Shown piece by piece: positions 27,839 to 36,981 of a stretch of DNA of 64,000 nt (the stretch's first letter is position 1; the number at the start of each line of letters is the position of its first letter). The position numbers were made by a program, and so were the translations under genes. A model generated the notes under the pieces. That model ran no database searches, was not told the DNA's origin, and saw nothing but the letters and a program-made list of their open reading frames with translations. Source of the DNA: JAJEFO01 sp965221845 (GTDB lineage Bacteria; Pseudomonadota; Alphaproteobacteria; Rhodobacterales; Rhodobacteraceae); contig OZ244919.1 of assembly GCA_965221845.1 (NCBI GenBank), positions 1,116,001 to 1,180,000 of the forward strand, read 5' to 3'.

Positions 27839-28726
27839 TCAGGCAAGGAGCACGATCACGAGGATCGAGGCCGCCAGGACGCTGATTCCAAGCAACTCGC
27901 GCGGCTTGAGCGTTTCGCGGAACCAGAACGCGCCTATCAGGGCCGAGAAGATCAGCTCGACCTGCCCGACTGCGAAAACGTAGGCGGCGTTCATGAGCGA
28001 AAAGGCAGCAAACCAGCTCCAGCTTCCGACCAGGGAGAAGAAGCTGACGATCGATGTCCGGCGCCACGCGGCAAGGGTGGCGGTGATCTGGCCCGGTTCC
28101 TTCAGCCAAAGCCAGGCGCCGAGCGCCGACATCTGCCAGAGCACGACAACGGCCAGGGTCACGCCGCCTTTCAGGACCGGGTCTTCGGACGGAAGCGACA
28201 GCGTGGCACCCCGATAGGTGACGGCCGAAAGCGCGAACAGGATGCCGGACAGGATCCCTAGCACCGCCGCCCTGTTGAAGACGCTTCCGCCGTCGGGCGG
28301 GTCTGAAAGGAGCAGCACGCCGACAAACCCGAAGGCGATCGCGGCGGCCCCCGGACCCGAAATCGCGTCGCCCAGGATGACAAAGCCGGCGAGGGCAGTC
28401 AGCATGACCTCGGTCTTCTTGAAAGTGATGCCGACAGCGAACGCCCGCATCGAGAACAGGCTGACCGTGCAGATGGTTGCCAGTACCTGAAACGTGCCTC
28501 CCAGGATCGCCTGGACGAGGAACGCGGGCGTGAGCCCGGGAAAGTCGGCTCCCGTTGCACGGCCATACGCAAACGCCAGCGCAGCGGCGAGGGGCCAAGA
28601 CCAGAGAACCCGCGCCCACGTCGCCGCTGCGGGGCTGAGCGCCGCGCCCACAAGAACCTTCTGCACCGCAAAGCGGATGGTCTGCACCGCTGCCGCCAGC
28701 ACCGAGAAGAGGACCCAAGGCTCCAT
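27839..28726 (-). CDS. EamA/DMT-superfamily permease
   Basis: 295-residue inner-membrane protein with about ten hydrophobic helices arranged as two EamA repeats (FAVQKVLVGAALSPAAATWAR in the first, FSALIGAFWFRETLKPRELLG in the second). This superfamily exports or imports small metabolites such as amino acids; the substrate cannot be read from the sequence. The start ATG at 28726 precedes MEPWVLFSVLAAAVQT. It stands alone on the minus strand after ialB. Confidence 0.82.
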   Translation of the reverse strand: MEPWVLFSVLAAAVQTIRFAVQKVLVGAALSPAAATWARVLWSWPLAAALAFAYGRATGADFPGLTPAFLVQAILGGTFQVLATICTVSLFSMRAFAVGITFKKTEVMLTALAGFVILGDAISGPGAAAIAFGFVGVLLLSDPPDGGSVFNRAAVLGILSGILFALSAVTYRGATLSLPSEDPVLKGGVTLAVVVLWQMSALGAWLWLKEPGQITATLAAWRRTSIVSFFSLVGSWSWFAAFSLMNAAYVFAVGQVELIFSALIGAFWFRETLKPRELLGISVLAASILVIVLLA

Positions 28727-28868
28727 GCCTCGGCGCTCTGCCCGTCATGGCGTCGAAAGACAAGGCCGCCCGGCCGGCTTGCGCGCGAGAGCGGAACCGG
28801 CCAGGCGCTTGCATCTCAGTGACGGGAGGCCGGGTCAGGAAACCGGCTTGGCCAGGGCATGAGGCAGC

Positions 28869-29462
28869 TCACTCTGCCGCCTCGTCGTGCTCCAGCAGCG
28901 CGTTCCAGCCGGCCGTGAACCCGCGCAGCGACATGTCAAGCTCGACGTCCCTGCCGGGCGCCGCTGCGGGAACGATCGTCACCTTCGCAACCGCACCTTG
29001 CCGGAACTGGCCGATCTCGTCATCGGTCAGCCCAAGCTGCGAGAAGCATCCTGTCGCGCGGCAGAAGAGAAACCGATGGGTGCGGGCCTCGCCGCCATCC
29101 ACCGCGATACGCAGGTTTTCCGTCAGCAAGGTCTCGAGCGGCGTCACGATCATGGCCCAGGCCACGACCTGCGGGTCGCCGGAATCGGCGAAAACGGTGA
29201 CCTCCGCCACCGGGTTTCCGTCTTGATCGCGGAGGAGCTGGTAAAGTTCGCAGGGATCCAGCCTGTCCGCGACCCTGACGCAGAAAAGCTGCCAATCGCC
29301 GAAGCTGTCCTTGACCTGGATGTCGGCCTCTTGCTTCGGCACCCCGAGAGGCAGGCCTGCGTTCGGGACGTCCTGCCCGGCCGCCGGGGTCTGGGCGACG
29401 GCCCCGAAGGGAAGCGCTGCGAAGGCAAGCGCCAGCACAGGCTTTCCGATCAAGGGGTTCAT
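28869..29462 (-). CDS. Invasion-associated locus B (IalB) family protein, exported
   Basis: Starts MNPLIGKPVLALAFAALPFG with a signal peptide cleaved around AVAQ. The mature protein has the IalB/VirK-like core DWQLFCVR and cysteine pairs (FCVRVADRLDPC and FCRATGCFS) suited to disulphides in the periplasm. The ATG at 29462 is chosen because GGAAAGGAG lies upstream and it begins the signal peptide; an upstream in-frame start adds 17 non-signal residues. The family is widespread in non-pathogenic alphaproteobacteria; the name implies no virulence. Ends LLEHDEAAE. Confidence 0.8.
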   Translation of the reverse strand: MNPLIGKPVLALAFAALPFGAVAQTPAAGQDVPNAGLPLGVPKQEADIQVKDSFGDWQLFCVRVADRLDPCELYQLLRDQDGNPVAEVTVFADSGDPQVVAWAMIVTPLETLLTENLRIAVDGGEARTHRFLFCRATGCFSQLGLTDDEIGQFRQGAVAKVTIVPAAAPGRDVELDMSLRGFTAGWNALLEHDEAAE

Positions 29463-29911
29463 GGTCTCCTTTCCAGCGCCGACCGGAACGCGTCTTTTCG
29501 GCTTTCGCCCCACAAGCCACTCTCCCGGGCAGGAGCTGCCGACTCAACGATTCCATGCAGCCGGATGCCGTGCGTCTAGCCTGAATCGAGAGAGGCGGCA
29601 ATCTCTGGCCGCGCGCGGGCTGCAGCCCGCGCCGTCCGGCCCGCGGCCCGTCCCGTCGCCGGCGACGGGACGCTTGCCGAAGTCACGCTCTCATGACGCG
29701 CCATGCCGCACGGCACGCCCGCCCAGTCCGATAGCTCGGCCAGGGGTCGAGCGGCCCCGGAACGCGGCACTTCCCGGCCGGCCGCCGGACCAGAGGGCCG
29801 CATGGCCTGAAACGGCACCGCCCGGGAGCGGCATGGACGGCCGATGGCAGGCGACGGCCGGGCTGCCGGGAACCTCTGCAAATACGGGTTGCAGGCGGGC
29901 GGGATCTGGCG
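29463..29911. other. Intergenic stretch between ialB and the gntR operator
   Basis: About 450 bp of GC-rich sequence between divergent genes. No protein, RNA or repeat recognised; promoters for both sides presumably lie here. Confidence 0.4.
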
Positions 29912-29925
29912 TATGGTATACCATA
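29912..29925. promoter_or_regulatory. 14-bp perfect palindrome, probable GntR/FCD operator
   Basis: TATGGTATACCATA is a perfect even palindrome 30 bp upstream of the gntR start. Operators of FadR-subfamily GntR regulators are commonly palindromes with a GTATAC-type centre, so this is the likely site for autoregulation and control of the whole oxalate operon. Match to family style is established knowledge; binding here is inferred. Confidence 0.65.
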
Positions 29926-29955
29926 GGACAAGGACGCATCCTCGAGGTACGGGCC

Positions 29956-30678
29956 ATGATGGCCGGCAGATTGCCCCTGAAGCCGATCGCGACGAACTTC
30001 ACCCTGAAGGATCACATCTACGAAGAGCTTCGGGGCGCGATCACGAAAATGGACATCTATGTCGATGGCGCCGACCTTCGCCTGGACGAGCGTTCCATCG
30101 CGGAGCAGCTCGGCATCTCCCGCACCCCGCTTCGCGAGGCCCTGGCCCGTCTCGAAAAGGACGGGCTCGTCAGCATCGCGCCGCGAAAGGGCGTCTTCGT
30201 CGTGCGCAAGTCGCTGACCGAGATCCTCGAGATGATCGTTGCATGGGCGGCGCTCGAGTCCATGGCCGCAAGGCTGGCGGCGTCCTGCGCAGGCGAAGCG
30301 GAGGCAAGGCGGCTCCGCAAGCACGCAATGCGCCATTCCGAGAGCTCGGCACGCGCCGACCTCGGCGAGTATTCGGACGCAAACATCCGGTTCCACCAGA
30401 TGATCCTGGGAATGTCTGGCTGCAAGCTGCTTGCCGACATGGCCGAAGGCCTCTTCGTCCACATGCACGCGATCCGGCGGCGCGCCCTTGGCGAAGGCGA
30501 CCGCGCAAGCCGGTCGGTGGTTGACCACATGTCCATCATCGAGGCGATCGAGGCGCGTGACCCCGATCTCGCGGAACGGCTCGTGCGCGAACACACGATG
30601 CGCCTTCACGACCATGTCGCCCGCACGTGGGCGCGCCTGGAGCCCGCCGCCGGGCCGGGCAGCCGGCCCGGAGCATGA
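29956..30678 (+). CDS. GntR-family (FadR/FCD) transcriptional regulator
   Basis: The N-terminal winged helix-turn-helix spans HIYEELRGAITKMDIYVDGA through RSIAEQLGISRTPLREALARLEKDGLV. The C-terminal all-helical FCD domain includes IRFHQMILGMSGCKLL and DHMSIIEAIEARDPDLAERL with histidines that usually bind metal and a carboxylate effector. The ATG at 29956 has GAGG eight bases upstream; the long open frame upstream is not coding. It overlaps oxc by 4 bp (ATGA), so regulator and catabolic genes are one transcript. A likely effector is oxalate, oxalyl-CoA or formate (inference). Confidence 0.85.
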   Translation: MMAGRLPLKPIATNFTLKDHIYEELRGAITKMDIYVDGADLRLDERSIAEQLGISRTPLREALARLEKDGLVSIAPRKGVFVVRKSLTEILEMIVAWAALESMAARLAASCAGEAEARRLRKHAMRHSESSARADLGEYSDANIRFHQMILGMSGCKLLADMAEGLFVHMHAIRRRALGEGDRASRSVVDHMSIIEAIEARDPDLAERLVREHTMRLHDHVARTWARLEPAAGPGSRPGA

Positions 30679-32405
30679 CGGGCATGGGCGGACCGGACCC
30701 GAAGACGGAGGCCGCGCGGGAGATCACGGACGGCTTCCACCTAATCATTGACGCGCTCAGGCTCAACGGGATCAGCAACGTCTACCATGTCCCCGGCATA
30801 CCGGTGACGGATCTCGGCCGGATGATGCAGGCCGCAGGCATGCGGGTCATTTCGTTCCGCCATGAATCGAATGCCGGCAACGCGGCGGCGATCGCGGGGT
30901 ACCTGACACGAAAGCCGGGCGTGTGCCTCACCGTGTCGGCGCCGGGGTTCCTGAACGGCCTGGTCAGTCTTGCCCATGCGACCACGAACTGCTGGCCGAT
31001 GATCCTGGTCTCGGGAAGCTCCGAGCGCGAGATCGTGGACCTGCAGCGAGGCGACTACGAGGAGCTGGACCAGCTCGCCGTCGCAAGGCCTCTTTGCAAG
31101 GCCGCCTACCGCATTCTCCGCGCGGAGGACATCGGCGTCGGAATCGCGCGCGCGATTCGCGCCGCCGTCTCGGGACGGCCGGGAGGCGTCTATCTCGACA
31201 TCCCCGCCAGCCTGCTCGGGCAGGTCATGGATGCGCAGCAGGGAGCAAGGAGCCTGATCAAGGTCGTCGACCCGAGCCCGGCGCAGATCCCCGCGCCGGA
31301 CGCCGTCGACCGCGCGCTTGACGCCATCAGGGATGCAAGAAGGCCGCTGGTCGTCCTGGGCAAGGGCGCGGCCTACGCCCAGTGCGACGCGATCGTGCGG
31401 CGGTTCGTCGAGAGGACCGGCGCTCCCTACATCGCGATGTCCATGGCGAAGGGCCTCCTGCCGGACGACCATCCGCAATATGCCGGCGCCGCGCGAAGCC
31501 TCGTCCTTAAGGAAAGCGACTGCGTCATGCTTGTCGGCGCGCGGCTCAACTGGCTGCTGGGCCATGGACAGGGACGGCAGTGGGGCGAGCGCTACACCAA
31601 GAGGTTCATCCATGTCGACATCGACCCAAGGGAGATGGATTCCAACCAGCCGATCGACGCGCCGCTGGTCGGCGACATCGAAAGCGTGCTTTCCGCGATG
31701 CTGGCGAAGATGGACCGGTGGACGGCCCCGCCCGCGGACTGGACCGAGACGGTCTACGCCAAGCGCGCCGCCAATGTCGCGCGGATGGCCCCCAGGCTCG
31801 TCAACAACAGCGTGCCGATGGACTTCCACGGCGCGCTTGGCCGGCTGAAGAGGGTGTTCGCCGATCACCCGGACGCGATCCTTGTCAACGAGGGCGCGAA
31901 CACGCTCGACTTCGCGCGGTCGATCATCGACATGGCCAGGCCGCGCAAGAGGCTTGACGTGGGCACGTGGGGCGTGATGGGCATCGGCATGGGCACGGCG
32001 ATCGCCGCCGCGGTCGAGACCGGGCACCCGGTCGTGGCGATCGAGGGCGACTCTGCATTCGGGTTCAGCGGCATGGAAGTGGAGACCGTCTGCCGCTACG
32101 GGCTGCCCGTGTGCATCGTGGTATTCAACAATTCGGGGATCTACCGGGGCACCGATGCCGATCCCACCGGCCGCGACCCGGGCACCACGGTGTTCGTGCA
32201 GGAGTCAAGGTACGACCTCATGATGCAGGCATTCGGGGGCGAAGGAATCACCGCGCACAGTCCCGATGACCTGGAGCGCGCCGTGCGCGACGCGATTGCC
32301 GGCGGCAAGCCAACCCTCGTCAACGCGATCATCGATCCCGAGGCCGGCACCGAGTCCGGCCGCATAGGCAAGCTCAACCCGCAAAGCGCCGTGGACAGGA
32401 AGTGA
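30675..32405 (+). CDS. oxc: Oxalyl-CoA decarboxylase
   Basis: Thiamine-diphosphate enzyme converting oxalyl-CoA to formyl-CoA and CO2 in the cytoplasm. The N-terminal PYR domain carries the cofactor-activating glutamate in FRHESNAGNAAAIAGYL; the central domain follows; the PP domain has the TPP motif from EGDSAFGFSGMEVETVC to VVFNNSGIYRGTD. Length 576 aa matches Oxc, and the adjacent frc gene fixes substrate choice over acetolactate synthase-like relatives. The start is the ATG overlapping gntR; the frame is open 16 codons upstream inside gntR. Confidence 0.9.
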   Translation: MTGMGGPDPKTEAAREITDGFHLIIDALRLNGISNVYHVPGIPVTDLGRMMQAAGMRVISFRHESNAGNAAAIAGYLTRKPGVCLTVSAPGFLNGLVSLAHATTNCWPMILVSGSSEREIVDLQRGDYEELDQLAVARPLCKAAYRILRAEDIGVGIARAIRAAVSGRPGGVYLDIPASLLGQVMDAQQGARSLIKVVDPSPAQIPAPDAVDRALDAIRDARRPLVVLGKGAAYAQCDAIVRRFVERTGAPYIAMSMAKGLLPDDHPQYAGAARSLVLKESDCVMLVGARLNWLLGHGQGRQWGERYTKRFIHVDIDPREMDSNQPIDAPLVGDIESVLSAMLAKMDRWTAPPADWTETVYAKRAANVARMAPRLVNNSVPMDFHGALGRLKRVFADHPDAILVNEGANTLDFARSIIDMARPRKRLDVGTWGVMGIGMGTAIAAAVETGHPVVAIEGDSAFGFSGMEVETVCRYGLPVCIVVFNNSGIYRGTDADPTGRDPGTTVFVQESRYDLMMQAFGGEGITAHSPDDLERAVRDAIAGGKPTLVNAIIDPEAGTESGRIGKLNPQSAVDRK

Positions 32406-32496
32406 CACCCCCACCCCCACCCGGCGGCTCCGGGCAAGGAGCCGCCGAACGCAGGCGACCCGGAACGGAGGCCGGGACACGAAGAGAGACGAAGCG

Positions 32497-33771
32497 ATGA
32501 AGGCACTCGAAGGAATCAAGGTCCTGGACTTCACCCATGTCCAGTCCGGCCCGACCTGCACCCAGCTTCTTGCATGGTTCGGGGCGGACGTCATCAAGGT
32601 TGAGCGCCCGGGCGTCGGCGACGCGACCCGACGGCAGCTGGTGGACGTCCCCGGCGCCGACAGCCTGTATTTCACGATGCTCAACCACAACAAGCGCTCG
32701 ATCGAGCTCAATTCGAAGAACGAGACCGGCAAGGAGATCCTCACCCGCCTCATCGAGACATGCGACGTGCTGGTCGAGAACTTCGCGCCCGGGGCGCTTG
32801 ACCGCATGGGCTTTTCCTGGGAGCGGGTCCGGGCCATCAACCCGCGCATCATCCTCGCCTCGATCAAGGGTTTCGGGCCGGGCAAGTACGAGGACTGCAA
32901 GGTCTACGAGAACGTGGCCCAGTGCGCCGGCGGATCCGCGTCGACCACCGGCTTCCTCGACGGCCCGCCCGTCGTCACCGGCGCCCAGGTGGGCGACAGC
33001 GGCACGGGCCTGCATCTCTGCCTCGGCATCGTGACCGCTCTCTACCAGCGTGAAAGGACCGGGCGTGGCCAGAAGGTCTCCGCCGCCATGCAGGACGGAG
33101 TCCTGAATCTCACGCGGGTCAAGCTGCGTGACCAGCAGAGGCTGGCCCGAGGGCCGCTCAAGGAATACAGCCAGCACGGAGAAGGCATCCCGTTCGGCGA
33201 AGCCACCCCGCGCGCCGGGAACGATTCCGGCGGGGGCCAGCCGGGGCGCATCCTGAAGTGCAAGGGCTGGGAGACCGACCCCAATGCATACACCTACTTC
33301 ATCACCCAGGCCGCGGCCTGGGAGCAGGTCTGCGACGTCATCGGCGAGCCTGAATGGAAGACGCGGGAGGGCTACGCAACCCCGCAGGAAAGACTCGACA
33401 AGCTCAACGAGATCTTCGCGCGGATCGAGCGGTGGACCATGGACAGGACAAAGTTCGAGGTGATGGAGATCTGCAACCCGCTGAACATCCCCGTCGGGCC
33501 CATCCTGTCGATGAAGGAGCTGATGGAGGACGAGGGCCTTCGCGCGACCGGCACCATCGTCGATGTCGAGCATCCGGAACGGGGGACGTATGTCTCGGTC
33601 GGCTGCCCGATCAAGCTGTCAGACAGTCCGGCGGAAGTGACCCGCTCGCCGCTGCTCGGAGAGCACACGGAAGAGATCCTGACCCGAGACCTCGGCTACG
33701 AAGGCGACGACCTGATGCGCGTGCTTGCAAGCGGCGCCGTGGGGGACGCGAACGGGAAGGCGGCCGGCTGA
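32497..33771 (+). CDS. frc: Formyl-CoA:oxalate CoA-transferase
   Basis: Class III CoA-transferase moving CoA from formyl-CoA to oxalate, which makes the substrate for Oxc and releases formate. Opening MKALEGIKVLDFTHVQSGP and QLLAWFGADVIKVERPGVGD are typical. The catalytic aspartate lies in TGAQVGDSGTGLHL around residue 169, and GGGQPGRILKCKG is the glycine loop region. Length 424 aa equals characterised Frc. It follows oxc after 91 bp containing a C-rich run. Confidence 0.92.
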   Translation: MKALEGIKVLDFTHVQSGPTCTQLLAWFGADVIKVERPGVGDATRRQLVDVPGADSLYFTMLNHNKRSIELNSKNETGKEILTRLIETCDVLVENFAPGALDRMGFSWERVRAINPRIILASIKGFGPGKYEDCKVYENVAQCAGGSASTTGFLDGPPVVTGAQVGDSGTGLHLCLGIVTALYQRERTGRGQKVSAAMQDGVLNLTRVKLRDQQRLARGPLKEYSQHGEGIPFGEATPRAGNDSGGGQPGRILKCKGWETDPNAYTYFITQAAAWEQVCDVIGEPEWKTREGYATPQERLDKLNEIFARIERWTMDRTKFEVMEICNPLNIPVGPILSMKELMEDEGLRATGTIVDVEHPERGTYVSVGCPIKLSDSPAEVTRSPLLGEHTEEILTRDLGYEGDDLMRVLASGAVGDANGKAAG

Positions 33772-33796
33772 GCGCCGGCAGCGCACGGAGAGCGGC

Positions 33797-34714
33797 ATGA
33801 GAGTCATTGTCATGGGCCAGCAGGCGTTCGGAAAGGACTGCATCGCCCGCATTCTCCGCGAGGGCCGTGACGAGGTCGTCGCTGTCTGCTGCGAGCCTGA
33901 CCGTGAAGGCAGGCCGGTCGACCCGGTCAAGGAGTTCGCCTGCGAAAGGTCGCTCCCGGTGATGCAGCCGCGCGACTTCGGCGACGCGGCGGCGCTGGAG
34001 CGGCTAGCAGGGTTCGACCCCGACCTCATGATCATGGCCTTCGTCAACATGTTCGTGCCGGAAGCGGCGCGCGACACGCCGAGGCTCGGCTCCATCTGCT
34101 TCCATCCTTCACTTCTGCCGCTGCATCGCGGGCCGTCGGCGGTGAACTGGCCGATCATCATGGGGGCGACGAAGTCGGGGTACAGCTGGTTCTACCCGTC
34201 GGACGGCCTCGACGAAGGCGACAGCCTCCTGCAGCGGGAATGCGAGATCGGGCCCGAAGACACCGTCATCGACCTTTACTTCAGGAAGATCTACCCGTCC
34301 GCGGTCGAGAGCGTCATCGAGGTCTGCGACCTCTTCCGTGCCGGCAGCCCGCCCCGCATCGTGCCGGAGGAATCGAAGGCGACATACGAACGGCGCTGCA
34401 CGAAGAGGCACAGCCGCATCGACTGGAACAAGCCTGTCGGACAGGTCCACAACCTGATCCGCGGCACCAACCCGTCGCCGGGCGCCTGGACGACCCATGA
34501 CGGGCGGGAGCTCGGAATCTTCGACTGCGCCCGCATCCCCGGCGACGGGATCTCGTCGCGAGTGACGGACGTCAGCGACGAGGGCGTCGCGGTGCAGTGC
34601 GTTGGCGGACGCGTCCTGGTCAAGCGTGTCCGGCCGCAGGGGGCCGGCAAGATTCCGGCCGCCGGGTGGGCCGCCGAGGCCGGCATCTCCAAGGGCGACG
34701 TTCTGGGAGAGTAG
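33797..34714 (+). CDS. Formyltransferase-family protein of the oxalate cluster
   Basis: Resembles methionyl-tRNA formyltransferase and the hydrolase domain of 10-formyl-THF dehydrogenase. The N-terminal Rossmann-like domain has CFHPSLLPLHRGPSAVNWPI, in which the catalytic His is present but the usual Asn two positions before it is Cys (ICFH instead of INVH-type); the catalytic Asp is in DEGDSLLQRE. A C-terminal OB-like domain follows (IDWNKPVGQVHNLIRGTNPSPGAW). Length 305 aa. Its place 25 bp after frc suggests handling of the formyl group released by the pathway. The exact reaction is unknown. Start ATG 33797 fits the fold start MRVIVMG. Confidence 0.75.
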   Translation: MRVIVMGQQAFGKDCIARILREGRDEVVAVCCEPDREGRPVDPVKEFACERSLPVMQPRDFGDAAALERLAGFDPDLMIMAFVNMFVPEAARDTPRLGSICFHPSLLPLHRGPSAVNWPIIMGATKSGYSWFYPSDGLDEGDSLLQRECEIGPEDTVIDLYFRKIYPSAVESVIEVCDLFRAGSPPRIVPEESKATYERRCTKRHSRIDWNKPVGQVHNLIRGTNPSPGAWTTHDGRELGIFDCARIPGDGISSRVTDVSDEGVAVQCVGGRVLVKRVRPQGAGKIPAAGWAAEAGISKGDVLGE

Positions 34715-34716
34715 CC

Positions 34717-35202
34717 GTGGAACAGGAGGGGCTGGAAACGACAGGGACCAGAGGCCGGAAACCGGTGCCGGAACGCGCATTGAATGCCGTCATGCCGCCG
34801 GTTCGCGGCGGCGGGACCGGAAGGAACGTCATCGCCCGCGACGCCGCGCCTGCCGGGCGCTTCGGCGCGCATGTCGGGATCGAGCGCTGCCATCCCGCGC
34901 CGGACGGCACGATGCCGCACGACGTCGCCATCCCCGGCGTGCCGGGAAAGCAGGCAGGGAAAGACGCGGGCATCGCGCGGGCACGGCCCGCGACCGGGTT
35001 CGGGGATCTCATCGCGGGATTCGGGCTGCAGGACGGGGAGCCGCGGGCGGGCACGGAGTCCGTCACGATCGGATCCGCCGCCGGCCAGCCGGTCGCGGAA
35101 TCCGGACCGGCCGGCGCCGGCACGCTGATCATGGGCGCCCGTCACCACGGCCATGAGCGCGGGCCGGTCTTTGGCGGAAACAGCCAGGCAGCCGTCTCCT
35201 AG
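34717..35202 (+). CDS. Degenerate UspA-like protein
   Basis: GTG at 34717, two bases after the formyltransferase stop, with GGGAGAG eight bases upstream. The 161-residue product ends LIMGARHHGHERGPVFGGNS, which aligns position by position with the nucleotide-binding G-x2-G-x9-G-S end of universal stress proteins, although the expected G-S reads G-G-N-S. The N-terminal two thirds resemble no Usp strand pattern clearly. It could be a diverged or decaying Usp; the position in the operon argues that it is translated. Confidence 0.4.
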   Translation: MEQEGLETTGTRGRKPVPERALNAVMPPVRGGGTGRNVIARDAAPAGRFGAHVGIERCHPAPDGTMPHDVAIPGVPGKQAGKDAGIARARPATGFGDLIAGFGLQDGEPRAGTESVTIGSAAGQPVAESGPAGAGTLIMGARHHGHERGPVFGGNSQAAVS

Positions 35203-35353
35203 GCGGACTTGCCGACAGCACTGGTTCATTGAGGCAGATGTCGCAGGAAGTCGATCGAGATCACCGCTCCCGCAGCGCAGGGACAGCCGGCACAGACCGG
35301 CATCCGGCGCGCCGGGGGAGTCAAAGTCATCGCAGAACCATGGGAGGAATACC

Positions 35354-36337
35354 ATGAATTACTTGAAGACGCTCTTGGCAGGCGCACTGGCGCTGGCCGT
35401 GTCGGCACCGGCGGCGATCGCGCAGTGGCAGCCCCGCAAGCCGGTGGAGTTCATCATCATGGCAGGAACCGGAGGCGGCGCCGACCAGATCGCGCGCCTG
35501 CTTCAGGGCCTGATCGAGCAGAAGGGGCTCAGCCCGCGCCCGTTCATACCGATCAACAAGCCCGGCGGCTCCGGCGCCGAGGCCCTGCGCTACATGCAGG
35601 ACAAGGCCGGGGACGACCACACGGTGATGATGACGCTGAACAGCTTCTACACCACGCCCATCATCCAGGAGGATCTTGGGGTCGACGTGACGAAGTTCAC
35701 GCCTATCGGGCTGATGGCGATGGACACCTTCCTGCTCTGGGTCCATTCCGACCGCGACGACATCACCGACCTCGACTCCTATGTCAGCGTGGTGAAGGGC
35801 GCCGGCCTGGACTGGAAGGTCGGCGGCACGGGCTCCGGCCAGGAGGACAGCGTCCTGACCGCGATGATGGAGGCGGCCTTCGACTACGAGGTGACTTACA
35901 TTCCCTTTCCGGGCGGCGGCACGGTGGCCAAGAACCTGATCGGCAAGCAGGTCGATTCGACGGTCAACAACCCCTCCGAGCAGCTTGCCTTCTACGAGGC
36001 CGGCGACTCGAAGCCGCTGGTGCAGTTCACGGGCGAGCGGATGGCCGCCTTCCCGGACGTTCCGACCGCGAGGGAGCTCGGGGTTGACATCGAGTACTAC
36101 ATGCAGCGTTCGGTCAACGGCCCTCCTGGCATGTCGCCCGAGGCGGTCGCGTTCTACACGGACCTCTTCCAGACGCTGTTCGACAGCCCGGAATGGCAGG
36201 AGTTCTGCGTGTCCGACGGCCTGACCTGCGACGGCATGCTCAGGGGCGACGACCTGGCCGGCTTTCACGCCAGCCAGGTCGAGTCGCACAGGAAGCTGAT
36301 CGCCCAGGTCGGCGCCGGCGCGATCACCGGCGAGTAG
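35354..36337 (+). CDS. tctC: Tripartite tricarboxylate-type transporter, periplasmic binding subunit TctC
   Basis: Starts MNYLKTLLAGALALAVSAPAA, a signal peptide ending near AIAQ. The mature part is a TctC/Bug-type solute-binding protein: KPVEFIIMAGTGGGADQIAR, INKPGGSGAEALRYM, YIPFPGGGTVAKNLIG and FPDVPTARELGVDIEY. These proteins deliver carboxylates to TctAB. The ATG at 35354 has GGGAGGAA upstream. With oxc-frc upstream in the same direction, oxalate or a related dicarboxylate is the likely ligand (inference). Confidence 0.88.
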   Translation: MNYLKTLLAGALALAVSAPAAIAQWQPRKPVEFIIMAGTGGGADQIARLLQGLIEQKGLSPRPFIPINKPGGSGAEALRYMQDKAGDDHTVMMTLNSFYTTPIIQEDLGVDVTKFTPIGLMAMDTFLLWVHSDRDDITDLDSYVSVVKGAGLDWKVGGTGSGQEDSVLTAMMEAAFDYEVTYIPFPGGGTVAKNLIGKQVDSTVNNPSEQLAFYEAGDSKPLVQFTGERMAAFPDVPTARELGVDIEYYMQRSVNGPPGMSPEAVAFYTDLFQTLFDSPEWQEFCVSDGLTCDGMLRGDDLAGFHASQVESHRKLIAQVGAGAITGE

Positions 36338-36431
36338 GCAAGAACGCTCCGGGCCGGGGCTGCCGGCCCGGAGCCCCGCGCACGAGCCTGGCGGGATGCG
36401 CCAGGACGGCCGCCCTGCAGGGAGGGGCAGG

Positions 36432-36959
36432 ATGTCGACAAGAGCCGCGGAACTCCTCATGGCCGCCGGGCTGCTCCTGCTGTCGCTCGGGCTGATGTGG
36501 AACGTCGTTGCAGACGGCCTGCACATCGGCTGGGTCGAAGGCAGGGGGCCCGGCGCCGGCGCCTGGCCCTTCTGGCTGAGCTCGGGCATGGCCCTGGCTT
36601 CGTTCTGGACGCTTGCCCGCTGGTTCCGGGGCGCGACTCCGGAAAGCCGGAACGGGGCGCCCTACATCGACAGCCGCAGCCTCGGGCTCGTCATGACCTC
36701 CTTTGCGGCGCTCGCGGCCATGCTGCTTCTCGTGCACGTTGCGGGCACCTACATCGCCACGGCGCTGTTCCTCGGCTTCTACATGCGGGCGGTCGGCAGG
36801 CATTCCTGGCGCTCTGTCGCAAGCATGTGCGCCGGCATGGTGCTTCTCATCTACTTTCTTTTCGAGTGGCAGCTCACGAAATACCTGCCCAAGGGCGCGA
36901 AGGTGTTCGAGGACGGATTTCTCTGGATCGACAACTTCCGCTGGCAGTACCTGATGTAG
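36432..36959 (+). CDS. tctB: TctB small membrane subunit
   Basis: 175 residues with four predicted membrane helices, e.g. AAELLMAAGLLLLSLGLMW and VMTSFAALAAMLLLVHVAG, as for TctB. The sequence is poorly conserved in the family; the identification comes from topology and position between tctC and tctA. ATG 36432 follows GGAGGGG by seven bases. Ends FRWQYLM. Confidence 0.85.
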   Translation: MSTRAAELLMAAGLLLLSLGLMWNVVADGLHIGWVEGRGPGAGAWPFWLSSGMALASFWTLARWFRGATPESRNGAPYIDSRSLGLVMTSFAALAAMLLLVHVAGTYIATALFLGFYMRAVGRHSWRSVASMCAGMVLLIYFLFEWQLTKYLPKGAKVFEDGFLWIDNFRWQYLM

Positions 36960-36981
36960 GCCCGGGAGCGGGGAGCACGAC

